A stretch of DNA of 64,000 nucleotides from Buchnera aphidicola (Ceratovacuna keduensis) (lineage in GTDB: Bacteria; Pseudomonadota; Gammaproteobacteria; Enterobacterales; Enterobacteriaceae). The DNA lies in contig NZ_CP134994.1 of assembly GCF_039372665.1 (NCBI RefSeq), positions 124,001-188,000 on the forward strand, written 5' to 3'. Below, piece after piece: positions 48,407 to 58,045 of this stretch. Both the position numbers and the translations under genes were made by a program. A model generated the notes under the pieces. It saw only the letters and a program-made list of their open reading frames with translations, did not search any database and was not told the DNA's origin. Position 1 is the first letter of the stretch; each line of letters begins with the position of its first letter.

Positions 48407-49801
48407 ATGATAAAAATTTTTAATAATATTAAATCATATATTTTATCTATATTTTTATTTTTTTTAATTGTTTTGTTTAATTTTTCTATATGTTGTGAAA
48501 ATAAAAAAAATGATATATGTAATGAACATATTCCTAGTTTATCTAAAATTATTGATAAAGCAATGCCATCTATAGTAAGTATAGATGCTGAAGGATCGAA
48601 ATATTTTCATAAAAAGAAGAATAAAAAAGTAAATAATTATAATTTTAATAATATATATAATTATAATATTAATGAAAAATTTGAAAAAAAATATTTTAGT
48701 TCTTTAGGTTCAGGAGTCATAATAGACTCAAAAAATGGTTATGTAGTTACTAATAGTCATGTTATTAAAGATACATATAATATAGAAGTAAAATTGAATG
48801 ATGGAAGAATATTTAATTCAGAAGTAGTTGGAATGGATAATAATTCTGATATAGCATTAATAAAGTTAAAAAAAGCAAAAAATTTAGTAGCAATAAAATT
48901 TTTTGATTCAGATAAGGTTAAAGTTGGAGATTATTCAATAGCTATAGGAAACCCATATGGTTTAGGAAATACAGTAACTTATGGAATTGTTTCTGCTGTT
49001 GGAAGAAATGGTTTAAATATTGAAAATTATGAAAATTTTATTCAAACCGATGCATCTATTAATAAAGGTAGTTCAGGAGGTGCTTTAATAAATTTAAAAG
49101 GAGAATTAATTGGGTTAAATACTGCTATTTTATCACCAAAAGAAGGAAATATAGGAATAGGTTTTTCTATACCTTCTAATATGGTAAAAAATTTAACAGA
49201 ACAAATAGAAAAATATGGAAAAGTACAAAAAAGAGAATTAGGTATAATAGGAATTGAAATAGATGAAGAAATATCAAAATCTATGCATTTAAAAGTAAAT
49301 AAAGGAATTTTTATAAGTAAAGTAATTCCTTATTCAGTTGCTGAAAAAGTTGGTATAAATATAGGAGATATCATTATTTCTATAAATAATAAATTAGTAA
49401 AAAATTTTTTTTCTTTTAAATCAGACATATATTCTTTTCCTATAGATAAAAAAATAGAATTAAAATTAATAAGAAATGGAAAAACAAAAATTTTTTTTAT
49501 AGAAAAAAAAGATTTTAAATTATTTAATGTTAATAGTAAAAATATATATAGAAAAATACCAGGATTATTAATATCTATGATAAAAATAAATGGAAACAAT
49601 ATTATTAAAGTAAAATATGTAAAATTAAATAGTTATGCATATAAAGCTGGATTTAGAAATAATGATGTTATACTTAACATAAATAATATTCATGTAAATA
49701 ATTTTTCTAAATTAGATAATTTTGTTTCTAAAAAAAAAATGATATCATCTTTTTATATAAAGAGAGGAAATAATAATATATATCTTTTCATGCAATCTTA
49801 A
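48407..49801 (+). CDS. degP: Periplasmic serine protease/chaperone DegP (HtrA)
   Basis: This envelope protease-chaperone removes misfolded proteins. It has 464 residues (E. coli 474). A signal peptide is clear: MIKIFNNIKSY, then a hydrophobic run ending near residue 29 (NFSICCENK). The catalytic triad is His in VVTNSHVIKD, Asp in NNSDIALIKL and Ser in INKGSSGGALIN (the usual GNSGG is GSSGG). Two PDZ domains follow (about 255-350 and 370-460); the second is strongly diverged. A terminator follows at 49803. Its retention implies an envelope with exported proteins even though wall genes are missing here. Confidence 0.96.
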   Translation: MIKIFNNIKSYILSIFLFFLIVLFNFSICCENKKNDICNEHIPSLSKIIDKAMPSIVSIDAEGSKYFHKKKNKKVNNYNFNNIYNYNINEKFEKKYFSSLGSGVIIDSKNGYVVTNSHVIKDTYNIEVKLNDGRIFNSEVVGMDNNSDIALIKLKKAKNLVAIKFFDSDKVKVGDYSIAIGNPYGLGNTVTYGIVSAVGRNGLNIENYENFIQTDASINKGSSGGALINLKGELIGLNTAILSPKEGNIGIGFSIPSNMVKNLTEQIEKYGKVQKRELGIIGIEIDEEISKSMHLKVNKGIFISKVIPYSVAEKVGINIGDIIISINNKLVKNFFSFKSDIYSFPIDKKIELKLIRNGKTKIFFIEKKDFKLFNVNSKNIYRKIPGLLISMIKINGNNIIKVKYVKLNSYAYKAGFRNNDVILNINNIHVNNFSKLDNFVSKKKMISSFYIKRGNNNIYLFMQS

Positions 49802-49802
49802 A

Positions 49803-49845
49803 TTTTTTGTTCTTCCGATAAAGTTTTTGTCAGAAGAACAAAAAA
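49803..49845. terminator. Bidirectional hairpin terminator between degP and dapD
   Basis: TTTTTTGTTCTTC (49803-49815) pairs perfectly with GAAGAACAAAAAA (49833-49845), with partial pairing continuing inside. The stem base itself supplies T-runs and A-runs for both directions. It lies between convergent degP and dapD. Confidence 0.85.
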
Positions 49846-49866
49846 AAATATTTTTGAAATATTTAT

Positions 49867-50688
49867 TTAAAATTTTCTTAAAATGCTATTTATTTTTGTT
49901 TTATTTAATGTTTTATAATCTACATTTTTTACTATTACAGCACAATATAAATTATGTGTTTTGTCTTTAGAAGGAATTGATCCTGGAACTACTACAGAAC
50001 CTCTTGGAACTTTACCATAACTTATTTTTCCTGTTTTTCTATTATATATTTTTGTACTTTGTCCTATATATACACCCATTGAAATTACTGATCCTTTTTC
50101 TATTATTACTCCTTCTACTATTTCTGATCTAGCTCCTATAAAACAATTATCTTCTATAATAGTTGGATTAGATTGTAATGGTTCTAAAACTCCACCTATT
50201 CCAACTCCTCCTGATATATGTACATTATTTCCTATTTGAGCACAAGATCCTATAGTAGACCATGTGTCTATCATAGTATTTTTTCCTATATGTGCTCCTG
50301 TATTTATATAACAAGGCATAAGAACACTTTTTTTATTTATAAAAGCACCATATCTTACAGTAGCTTGAGGAACTACTCTTACTTTTTCTTTTTCAAATTG
50401 TTCATCATGATAATCAGTATATTTTAATTTTATTTTATCATAATATGTAGTTTCTAAACTATGCACTATTTTGTTTTTTGAAACAATAAATTTTAGTAAT
50501 ATTGCTTTTTTTATCCATTCGTTAGTTTTCCATAAATCTTTTACTTTTTCTGACACTTTTATAGAACCATTATCTAACATTTTCATTACTTTATTAATAG
50601 AATTTATTAGATCTTTATTTTTATCTTTTATTTTTATTTCTTTTCTTTTTTCAAAAGCATTTTCTATAATTTCTATTATTTTTTGCAT
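49867..50688 (-). CDS. dapD: Tetrahydrodipicolinate N-succinyltransferase
   Basis: This trimeric left-handed beta-helix enzyme catalyses a step of the succinylase route to diaminopimelate and lysine. It has 273 residues (E. coli 274). Hexapeptide repeats are visible around residues 110-230, such as [19 protein letters not shown] and [19 protein letters not shown]. As the local wall genes are gone, its main role is probably lysine for the host. It is transcribed from the map side, 68 bases from map on the same strand. Confidence 0.97.
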   Translation of the reverse strand: MQKIIEIIENAFEKRKEIKIKDKNKDLINSINKVMKMLDNGSIKVSEKVKDLWKTNEWIKKAILLKFIVSKNKIVHSLETTYYDKIKLKYTDYHDEQFEKEKVRVVPQATVRYGAFINKKSVLMPCYINTGAHIGKNTMIDTWSTIGSCAQIGNNVHISGGVGIGGVLEPLQSNPTIIEDNCFIGARSEIVEGVIIEKGSVISMGVYIGQSTKIYNRKTGKISYGKVPRGSVVVPGSIPSKDKTHNLYCAVIVKNVDYKTLNKTKINSILRKF

Positions 50689-50756
50689 AATTTACTCTTA
50701 TTATATTGTTTTTTTTAATAAAAAAAATTATAAATTTATTTTTTATTATAACATTT

Positions 50757-51551
50757 TTATTTTTTGTTTATTAATATTTTACTTATTTTTTCATCTTTTT
50801 GAAAAGTTAAAATATTGCATCCTAAATTTGTAACTAATACAGTATGTTCATATTGAGCAGAATAACTATTATCCATTGTTTTTACAGTCCATCCATCTTT
50901 ACAACAATACACTTCTTTATTACCAAAATTTATCATTGGTTCTATAGTAAATACCATACCTTTTTTTATAATTGTTTTTTCTCTATTATCATAATAGTGT
51001 AATATTTGAGGATTTTCATGAAACTTTTTTCCTATGCCATGACCACAATATTCTTCTACTATAGAAAAATTTTTTTTTGATATATATTTTTGTATATTTT
51101 TTCCTAATTTTGAAATTTTTATGCCTGGTTTTATTGATTTTAATGCTATATATAAACTTTTTCTTGTATGTTTACATAATTTTTTATATTTTTTATTTAC
51201 TTTTCCAACCATAAACATTTTAGATGCATCTCCATGATATCCATTTTTTATTACAGATACATCTATATTTACTATATCTCCATTTTTTAATTTATATTTG
51301 TTTGGTATTCCATGACAAACTACATCATTAACAGATATACAAGTAGATTTTGGAAATCCTTTATATCCTAGACATGCTGGTATAGCTTTTTGTTTATTTA
51401 TTATATAATCATGACATATTTTGTCTATTTCTTCAGTAGTAATTCCTATATTTACATATTTTTTTATCATTTCCAATACTTTTGCTGTTAATTTTCCAGA
51501 TATTTCCATTTTTTCTATTTCTTGTTTATTTTTTATTTTTATTTTTTTCAT
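50757..51551 (-). CDS. map: Methionine aminopeptidase
   Basis: This enzyme removes the initiator methionine from nascent proteins. It has 264 residues, the same as E. coli. The five metal ligands are present: Asp in VNIDVSV, Asp in YHGDASKMF, His in CGHGIGKKFH, Glu in TIEPMINFG and Glu in QYEHTVLVT. It is divergent from rpsB, as in E. coli, where map and rpsB also face away from each other. Confidence 0.97.
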   Translation of the reverse strand: MKKIKIKNKQEIEKMEISGKLTAKVLEMIKKYVNIGITTEEIDKICHDYIINKQKAIPACLGYKGFPKSTCISVNDVVCHGIPNKYKLKNGDIVNIDVSVIKNGYHGDASKMFMVGKVNKKYKKLCKHTRKSLYIALKSIKPGIKISKLGKNIQKYISKKNFSIVEEYCGHGIGKKFHENPQILHYYDNREKTIIKKGMVFTIEPMINFGNKEVYCCKDGWTVKTMDNSYSAQYEHTVLVTNLGCNILTFQKDEKISKILINKK

Positions 51552-51669
51552 ATTATAATTTTATTTTATTTAATATTTCATTTTAATTTATAATATAATA
51601 TAAAATTAGTTTTATAAAAATTTTTTAAATATATTATATTTTATATAAAAAATTAGGAGAATACATTTT

Positions 51670-52368
51670 ATGAAAATTATATCTATGAAAGATATGATAA
51701 ATTCCGGAGTACATTTTGGTCATCAAACTAGATATTGGAATCCTAAAATGAAACCATTCATTTTTGGATCTCAAAACAAAGTTCATATTATAAATTTAGA
51801 AAAAACTTTAATATTATTTAATAATGCTATTTTAGAATTAAGAAAAATGTGTATTAAAGGTAATAAAATTTTATTTGTTGGAACTAAAAAAGTAGCTTCT
51901 AAAATAATAAAGGAAACAGCTATTTTATGTAAACAATTTTATGTAAATAATAGATGGTTAGGTGGTATGTTAACAAATTGGAAAACAGTTAGACAATCTA
52001 TTAAAAAACTTAAAGATTTAGAAACAGAATCTTTAGATGGAACTTTTAAAAAACTTACAAAAAAAGAAGTATTATTAAAAGTTAGAAAATTAAAAAAATT
52101 AGAAAGAAGTTTAGGTGGAATTAAAAATATGGGAGGTCTTCCTGATGCATTATTTGTTATAGATGCTAATTATGAAAAAATTGCTATTTCTGAAGCTAAA
52201 AATTTAGGTATTACAGTATTTTCTATAGTAGATACAAATTCTAGTCCTGATGGAATAGATTTCATAATTCCTGGAAATGATGATTCAATAAAATCTATAA
52301 AATTATATTTAAATATTATTAAAGAAGCGATATGTATAGAAGAAAAAGAAATTATAAAAAAAATATAA
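51670..52368 (+). CDS. rpsB: 30S ribosomal protein S2
   Basis: This small-subunit protein bridges the head and body of the 30S. It has 232 residues (E. coli 241). Conserved blocks include [38 protein letters not shown] and [26 protein letters not shown] precedes it. It forms the classical rpsB-tsf operon, followed by a terminator after tsf. Confidence 0.98.
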   Translation: MKIISMKDMINSGVHFGHQTRYWNPKMKPFIFGSQNKVHIINLEKTLILFNNAILELRKMCIKGNKILFVGTKKVASKIIKETAILCKQFYVNNRWLGGMLTNWKTVRQSIKKLKDLETESLDGTFKKLTKKEVLLKVRKLKKLERSLGGIKNMGGLPDALFVIDANYEKIAISEAKNLGITVFSIVDTNSSPDGIDFIIPGNDDSIKSIKLYLNIIKEAICIEEKEIIKKI

Positions 52369-52415
52369 AATTTTTTTATTTAAATAAAAATGTATAATTT
52401 AATTTTATATGTTTT

Positions 52416-52420
52416 AGGAA
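52416..52420 (+). promoter_or_regulatory. Shine-Dalgarno site deciding the tsf start
   Basis: AGGAA is eight bases before ATG 52429, which gives MKNISYSTIKKLR, matching the EF-Ts start. An in-frame ATG at 52390 has no SD and adds 13 unrelated residues. Confidence 0.8.
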
Positions 52421-52428
52421 ATAAATTT

Positions 52429-53238
52429 ATGAAAAATATTTCTTATAGTACAATTAAAAAATTAAGAAAAATAACTGGAATAGGAATTTTGGAATGCAAA
52501 AATGAAATAATAAATACTAAAGGTAATATAGAAGAAGCAATTTTTAATTTAAGAAAAAAAGGTGCTATAAAAGCAGAAGAAAAAAAAATAAATAAAACTT
52601 ATAACGGAATTATACTTTCTCATTCAAAAAATAATTTTGGCGTAATTTTAGAAATAAAATGTCAAACAGATTTTGTTTCTAAAGGAAAATATTTTAAAAA
52701 ATTTGGAAAAAAAATATTGAAATATTCTATACAAAATTGTTGTAAAGATATAAATGAAATAAAAAAAAAATTTGAAAAAGATAGAATTGAACTTTTAAAT
52801 AAAGTTAATGAAAATATTTTAATTAATAAATTTTATTATATTTCAGGAGAAACTGTATATAGTTATGTTCATTCTGATAGAATAGGAGTTTTAATATCTA
52901 CATATAACAAAAATAATTATAAAAGTTTAAATATAGATAAAAATGTTTTAAAAAAAATTTCTATGCATATAGTAGCAAAAAAACCTAAATATTTAAAATT
53001 TGAAGATATTCCAAAAGAAATTGTTAAAAAAGAAATTATAATTCATTCAGAACTAACTAAAAAGTTACAAAAACCTACAAAATATTTTAATAAAATAGTA
53101 AAAGGAAAAGTTAGAAAATTTTTTTCAAAAATAATTTTAATGGAACAAGATTTTGCTATAGATGAAAAAAAAAATGTAGAACAGTTTACAAAAGAAAATA
53201 ATATTATATTAAAAAATTTTGTAAGATTAGAGATTTAA
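52429..53238 (+). CDS. tsf: Elongation factor Ts
   Basis: This is the guanine nucleotide exchange factor of EF-Tu. It has 269 residues (E. coli 283). The N-terminal domain KKLRKITGIGILECKNEI and the core motif ILEIKCQTDFVSKG (the TDFV that contacts EF-Tu) are clear. SMHIVAKKPKYLKFEDIP lies in the core C-subdomain, and the EQDFAIDEKKNVEQF segment is near the end. It is the second gene of rpsB-tsf. pyrH, which normally follows, is absent; frr is next. Confidence 0.96.
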   Translation: MKNISYSTIKKLRKITGIGILECKNEIINTKGNIEEAIFNLRKKGAIKAEEKKINKTYNGIILSHSKNNFGVILEIKCQTDFVSKGKYFKKFGKKILKYSIQNCCKDINEIKKKFEKDRIELLNKVNENILINKFYYISGETVYSYVHSDRIGVLISTYNKNNYKSLNIDKNVLKKISMHIVAKKPKYLKFEDIPKEIVKKEIIIHSELTKKLQKPTKYFNKIVKGKVRKFFSKIILMEQDFAIDEKKNVEQFTKENNIILKNFVRLEI

Positions 53239-53267
53239 AAAATATTAATTTTTTTTAATTTTTTTTT

Positions 53268-53290
53268 AGAAGCTGTTTAATACAGCTTCT
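53268..53290 (+). terminator. Hairpin terminator after tsf
   Basis: AGAAGCTGT (53268-53276) pairs perfectly with ACAGCTTCT (53282-53290) around a 5-base loop, followed by a T-rich run. It closes the rpsB-tsf operon ahead of co-directional frr. Confidence 0.85.
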
Positions 53291-53398
53291 ATATTACTTT
53301 TTATAACAAATTAATATTTTATATATTTAATTTAAAAAAAAGTATATAATATTAATATTTATAATATATTTAAATATTTTTTTAAAAAATATTTTGTT

Positions 53399-53403
53399 GA
53401 GGT
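53399..53403 (+). promoter_or_regulatory. Shine-Dalgarno site deciding a TTG start for frr
   Basis: GAGGT is five bases before TTG 53409. That start gives exactly 185 residues, the E. coli RRF length, while the in-frame TTGs at 53394 and 53397 lie before the SD. Confidence 0.75.
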
Positions 53404-53408
53404 ATATT

Positions 53409-53966
53409 TTGATTAATTATGCTAAAAATTATACTGAAAAAAAAATGATTATTTGTATTAATTCTTTTAAAAAAAAAATAGATTCTATAAGAGCTGGTTT
53501 AGCTAGTGCTTCTCTTGTAGAAAATATTTTAATAGAATATTATGGTAAAAAAATTTTTTTAAACAAAATTTCTAGAATTATTGTTCATAATAATAGAACT
53601 TTAAAAATAAGTTTATTTGATAAATTTTTAAATAATAATGTAGTAAAATCAATTTTAAAATCTAATATTGGTTTAAGTACTTATATAAAAAATGATAATA
53701 TATTTGTTTCTGTCCCTTTTTTAACAAAAGAAAAAAGAATAAAATTAATAAAATTTGTGTATAAAGAAGGAGAAAATGCAAAAATTAATATTAGAATTGT
53801 TAGAAGAGATATTAATACAAAATTCAATAATATGTATTTAGATAAACAAATTGATAAAGATAGTAAATATAGAATAGAAAAAATTATACAAAATTTAACA
53901 AATGATTTTGTAAAAAAAATTGATAATATATTAACCTATAAAAAAATTGATTTAGAGAACACTTAA
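53409..53966 (+). CDS. frr: Ribosome recycling factor
   Basis: RRF splits post-termination ribosomes together with EF-G. It has 185 residues from the TTG at 53409, equal to E. coli. The conserved arm IDSIRAGLASASLVENILIE, followed by YYGKKIFL, and the RTLKISLFDK segment of domain II are clear, as is INIRIVRRDINTKFNN. Sequence drift is marked in the second half. In larger relatives pyrH precedes and dxr follows; both are missing at this locus. Confidence 0.94.
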   Translation: MINYAKNYTEKKMIICINSFKKKIDSIRAGLASASLVENILIEYYGKKIFLNKISRIIVHNNRTLKISLFDKFLNNNVVKSILKSNIGLSTYIKNDNIFVSVPFLTKEKRIKLIKFVYKEGENAKINIRIVRRDINTKFNNMYLDKQIDKDSKYRIEKIIQNLTNDFVKKIDNILTYKKIDLENT

Positions 53967-54101
53967 GAACTTTTCATTAAATAATGTATTTAAAAATATA
54001 TTAATATTTTTTTTTGTAAAAATTTTGTTTTATTAAAATGTTAAATAATATATTATTTATATATTTTATATATTTTTTTTTATATATTTTAGATTATAAA
54101 A

Positions 54102-54533
54102 ATGACAAATTATAATAATTTTTTAAGTTTTTCTCCATATAAAAATCCAATGCTATTGATAGATAAAATAATATATATTAAAAAAAATGTTTTTATAAAA
54201 TCTTTTAAAACTATTAAAAAAAATGATTTTTTTTTAAAAAGACATTTTTTTAGAAATATAAATTTAGTTTATCCTGGTGTTTTAATTTTAGAATTTTTGC
54301 ATCAATCTTCTTTAATGTTAATTTATAAAAGTGAAAAATTTAATAGTTGTAAAATGTTCTACTTAGCTAAAATAAAATATGCAAAATTTTTTTTTCCTAT
54401 TGTTTATAAAGATAATTTATTTGGAAAAGTAAATATTATAAAAAAAATTTTAAATATGTATATATTTGATGGTAAAATAATTGTTAGAAATAAAATTGCT
54501 TGTCATTCAATATTTTCATGTATTATAAAATAA
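54102..54533 (+). CDS. fabZ: 3-hydroxyacyl-[acyl-carrier-protein] dehydratase FabZ-like
   Basis: This hot-dog-fold dehydratase of fatty acid elongation has 143 residues (E. coli 151). PYKNPMLLIDKI corresponds to the usual PHRFPFLLVDR. The catalytic histidine is in LKRHFFRNINLVYPGVLILEF and the catalytic Glu and Gln are in LILEFLHQSS. The classical GHFPG is reduced to RHFFR, so the loop is altered, and the C-terminal half is diverged. The gene stands between frr and dnaE, where the lpxD-fabZ-lpxA-lpxB-rnhB-dnaE cluster lies in E. coli; only fabZ and dnaE remain. Confidence 0.78.
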   Translation: MTNYNNFLSFSPYKNPMLLIDKIIYIKKNVFIKSFKTIKKNDFFLKRHFFRNINLVYPGVLILEFLHQSSLMLIYKSEKFNSCKMFYLAKIKYAKFFFPIVYKDNLFGKVNIIKKILNMYIFDGKIIVRNKIACHSIFSCIIK

Positions 54534-54562
54534 TTTTTTAAAATATTTTTATTAGAGATTTT

Positions 54563-57500
54563 ATGAAAAATTTTAAATTTGTTCATTTAAATTTAAGATC
54601 ATATTATTCTATTATAGATGGATTTAATAAACCAAAAAGTTTATTAAAAAAAGCTTTTGATAATAATATGACTTGTTTAGGAATAAATGATTTCGGAAAT
54701 ATGTTTGGAATATTAAAATTTTATAATATTGCTCATTATTATGGAATAAAACCAATATTAGGTATTAGTTTAAAAGTAAAATTTTTAAAAAAATATATAA
54801 AAATAATTTTATTAGCTAAAAATTACTTTGGATATAATAATTTAATTATAATATCTTCAAAATTGCAAAATAATAATTTATATAAAAAAAAGAATTTAAA
54901 TTATGTTGATTCAAATTTTTTAAAAAATAATGCAGAAGGTTTATTATTAATAATAAATTTTGATTTTTTTTATAATTTTAATAATTTTTCAGAAGAAAAA
55001 AACATTTATATTTTAAGAAAATATTTAAATTTTTGTAAAAAATATTTTTATGACTCTTTTTATTTAGAAATAATTAGAATAAATATGTTTAATGAAGAAT
55101 TTTTAATACAAAAAATATTAGAAACTTCTTATATATATAATGTTCCAGTTTTAGCAACTAATAAAGTTCTTTTTATTAATAAAAATGATTTTTATATTCA
55201 TAAAATAAGAGTATGTATAAGTAAAGGTATATCTATATCTAGTATAGATAAAAATTATATTTATACTAAAAATCAATATTTAAAATCTGAAAATGATATG
55301 TTAAATTTATTTTCAGATATACCTGATTCTATTAAAAATAGTGTTGAAATATCAAAACGTTGTAATGTAATTTTATCTTATAAAAAATATTTTTTACCAA
55401 AATTTTTAAAAAATGATATATCTTCTGAAAAATTTTTAATAAAAAAAGCATATTCTGGAATTAAAAAAAGATTAAAAACTATTTATTTTAAAAAGAAAAT
55501 AAAAAAAAATATTTTAAAAAAATATTATGAAAGATTATCTTATGAGTTAAAAATAATAAATAAAATGGGGTTTCCTGGTTATTTTTTAATAGTAATGGAA
55601 TTTGTATTATGGGCTAAAAAAAAAAATATTCCTGTTGGTCCAGGAAGAGGATCAGGAGCTGGATCTTTAGTAGCTTATGCATTATTTATAACAGAAATAA
55701 ATCCTATAGATTTTAATTTATTATTTGAAAGATTTTTAAATCCAGAAAGATTATCTATGCCTGATTTTGACATAGATTTTTGTATGGATAGAAGAGATGA
55801 AGTAATTTTTCATATTTCTAAAATATATGGAAAAGATTATATTTCTCAAATAATCACTTTTGGAACTATGTCAGCTAAATCTGTAATAAGAGATGTTGGA
55901 AGAGTGTTAGGTTATCCTTATGGATTTATAAATTATATTTCAAAGTTAGTTCCAACTAATTTTAGAATTACTATTGATAAAGCATTTAAAAATCAAAAAG
56001 ATTTAAAAAAATTATATGAAAAAGATGTAGACATAAAAAATATAGTTAATATATCTAGAAAATTAGAAGGAGTTGTAAAAAATGTAGGAAAACATTCAGG
56101 AGGAATAATAATATCTCCTAATAAAATTATAAATTGCGTTCCTTTATATTTTGATAAAGATTGTAAAAATTCTATAACTCAATTTGATAAAAACGATTTA
56201 GAAAAAATTGGATTGATAAAGTTTGATTTATTAGGATTAAGAACTTTAACATTAATACAAAATGCTTTATTAATGATAAAAAAATATAATTTTAATAAAT
56301 TTATAAAAATAGATATGAATAGAATAGATTTAAACGATAAAAAAGTTTTTAAATTATTTAAAAATGCTAATACAATAGCTATATTTCAGTTAGAATCTAA
56401 AGGAATGCAAAGTTTAATAAGAAAAATGAATCCTAATTCTTTTGAAGATATAATTGCTTTAGTTGCATTGTTTAGACCAGGTCCATTACAGTCTGGAATG
56501 GTTAAAAATTTTATTGATAGAAAAAATGGAATAGAAAAAATATATTATCCTGACAAAAATTGGCAAGACATTTCATTAAAACCTATTTTAAAATCAACTT
56601 ATGGGATAATTTTATATCAAGAACAAGTTATGCAAATAGCTCAACTTTTGTCTGGATATAGTTTAGGTAATGCAGATATTTTTAGAAGATCTATTTCTAA
56701 AAAAGATCCAAAAGAAATGAAAAAACAAAGAATTTTTTTTAATAATGGAGCTATTAAAAAAGGAATAGATAAAAATTTTTCTTCAAAAATTTTTGATTTA
56801 TTAGAAAAATTTGCTGGATATGGATTTAATAAATCTCATTCTACTGCTTATGCAATGATAACATATCAAACAATGTGGTTAAAAACATATTATCCATCAG
56901 AATTTATGGCATCAGTTATGAATGTAGAAATAGATAAAATAAATAGATTAGTTATTCTTATAGATGAATGTAGAAGAATAAAAATAAATATTATTCCTCC
57001 TAATATAAATTTTAGTTCTTATAATTTTGATGTATATAAAAATGATATAATATATGCTTTAGGAGCTATAAAAGGAATAGGAATATCTTCTATAAAAGTT
57101 ATATTAAAAGAAAGAAAAAAAAATGGTGTCTTTAGTAATATATTAGATTTATGTATAAGAACTTCTTGTAAAAAAATTACTTTTTCTGTATTAAAAAAAT
57201 TAGTGTTTTCTGGAGCTTTTGATTGTTTTAATTTAGATAGATATGTTTTAAAAGAATCTCTAAAAGATATAATGAAATTATCTATTCAATATCTTAAAAA
57301 TAAAGATTTTGTTAATAATAATTTGTTTGGTAATGTATACGAAGATTATAATAATATAATAAAATTTAAAAAAAAAAATTGTTTAAATTTTACTTTAGAA
57401 GAAAAAATTAAAAAAGAATATTCATCTATTGGTTTATATTTAAATTTTCATCCTGTTACTAAATATTTAAAAGAAATAAAAAAATATAAAAAAATTATAA

Positions 57501-58045
57501 GAATAAAAAAATTATATAAAAAATATTTTTTGAATAAAGTAGTATTAATATTTGGAATAATAAGTTCTATTAGAAAAATTATATCTAAAAATAATAATAA
57601 AATAATATCAATAATTTTAGATGATTGTTTCTATAAAATAGAAGTTATATTTTTTGATTCTTTTAAAAAAAAAGTTAGTTCATTTATAAAAAAACAAAAA
57701 TTTATATTTATAAAAGGTAAAGTAGTATTTGATAAATTTTTAAATAAAATTAGAATTATAGCTATTAAATATAATAATTTAGAAGAATTAAGAAATAAAT
57801 ATTTAGAAAAAATTATAATATTTATAGATGTAAATGTTATAAAAAAAAAAATTAAAAAAAATATTTTTTCAATAATTAAAAAATATAATTATGGAAATCT
57901 TTGTATTAAAATATATGAAAATAATTTAAATAATATAAAAAAATATTTTTTAGTAAAAAAATATTTTGTTTTTCCTAAAAATGAACTTTTTAATAAATTA
58001 GAATTATTTTTAGGAAAAAATTTATTTAAAATTTTAAAAAAATAA
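54563..58045 (+). CDS. dnaE: DNA polymerase III subunit alpha
   Basis: This is the replicative polymerase. It has 1160 residues, the same as E. coli. The N-terminal PHP domain starts FVHLNLRSYYSIIDGF. Catalytic aspartates are in MPDFDIDFCMDRRDEV (near residue 402) and IKFDLLGLRTL (near residue 556). GPGRGSGAGSLVAYAL and ALFRPGPLQSGM are further palm/finger motifs. The OB-fold and C-terminal tau-binding part (from about residue 960) is Lys/Ile-rich and weakly conserved. Its stop codon overlaps the end of convergent proS by 12 bases. Confidence 0.97.
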   Translation: MKNFKFVHLNLRSYYSIIDGFNKPKSLLKKAFDNNMTCLGINDFGNMFGILKFYNIAHYYGIKPILGISLKVKFLKKYIKIILLAKNYFGYNNLIIISSKLQNNNLYKKKNLNYVDSNFLKNNAEGLLLIINFDFFYNFNNFSEEKNIYILRKYLNFCKKYFYDSFYLEIIRINMFNEEFLIQKILETSYIYNVPVLATNKVLFINKNDFYIHKIRVCISKGISISSIDKNYIYTKNQYLKSENDMLNLFSDIPDSIKNSVEISKRCNVILSYKKYFLPKFLKNDISSEKFLIKKAYSGIKKRLKTIYFKKKIKKNILKKYYERLSYELKIINKMGFPGYFLIVMEFVLWAKKKNIPVGPGRGSGAGSLVAYALFITEINPIDFNLLFERFLNPERLSMPDFDIDFCMDRRDEVIFHISKIYGKDYISQIITFGTMSAKSVIRDVGRVLGYPYGFINYISKLVPTNFRITIDKAFKNQKDLKKLYEKDVDIKNIVNISRKLEGVVKNVGKHSGGIIISPNKIINCVPLYFDKDCKNSITQFDKNDLEKIGLIKFDLLGLRTLTLIQNALLMIKKYNFNKFIKIDMNRIDLNDKKVFKLFKNANTIAIFQLESKGMQSLIRKMNPNSFEDIIALVALFRPGPLQSGMVKNFIDRKNGIEKIYYPDKNWQDISLKPILKSTYGIILYQEQVMQIAQLLSGYSLGNADIFRRSISKKDPKEMKKQRIFFNNGAIKKGIDKNFSSKIFDLLEKFAGYGFNKSHSTAYAMITYQTMWLKTYYPSEFMASVMNVEIDKINRLVILIDECRRIKINIIPPNINFSSYNFDVYKNDIIYALGAIKGIGISSIKVILKERKKNGVFSNILDLCIRTSCKKITFSVLKKLVFSGAFDCFNLDRYVLKESLKDIMKLSIQYLKNKDFVNNNLFGNVYEDYNNIIKFKKKNCLNFTLEEKIKKEYSSIGLYLNFHPVTKYLKEIKKYKKIIRIKKLYKKYFLNKVVLIFGIISSIRKIISKNNNKIISIILDDCFYKIEVIFFDSFKKKVSSFIKKQKFIFIKGKVVFDKFLNKIRIIAIKYNNLEELRNKYLEKIIIFIDVNVIKKKIKKNIFSIIKKYNYGNLCIKIYENNLNNIKKYFLVKKYFVFPKNELFNKLELFLGKNLFKILKK

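Noticed and set aside
50218-50833. Plus-strand frames opposite dapD and the end of map
   Set aside because: The minus-strand genes carry complete active-site motifs; the plus frames are hydrophobic mirrors without homology.
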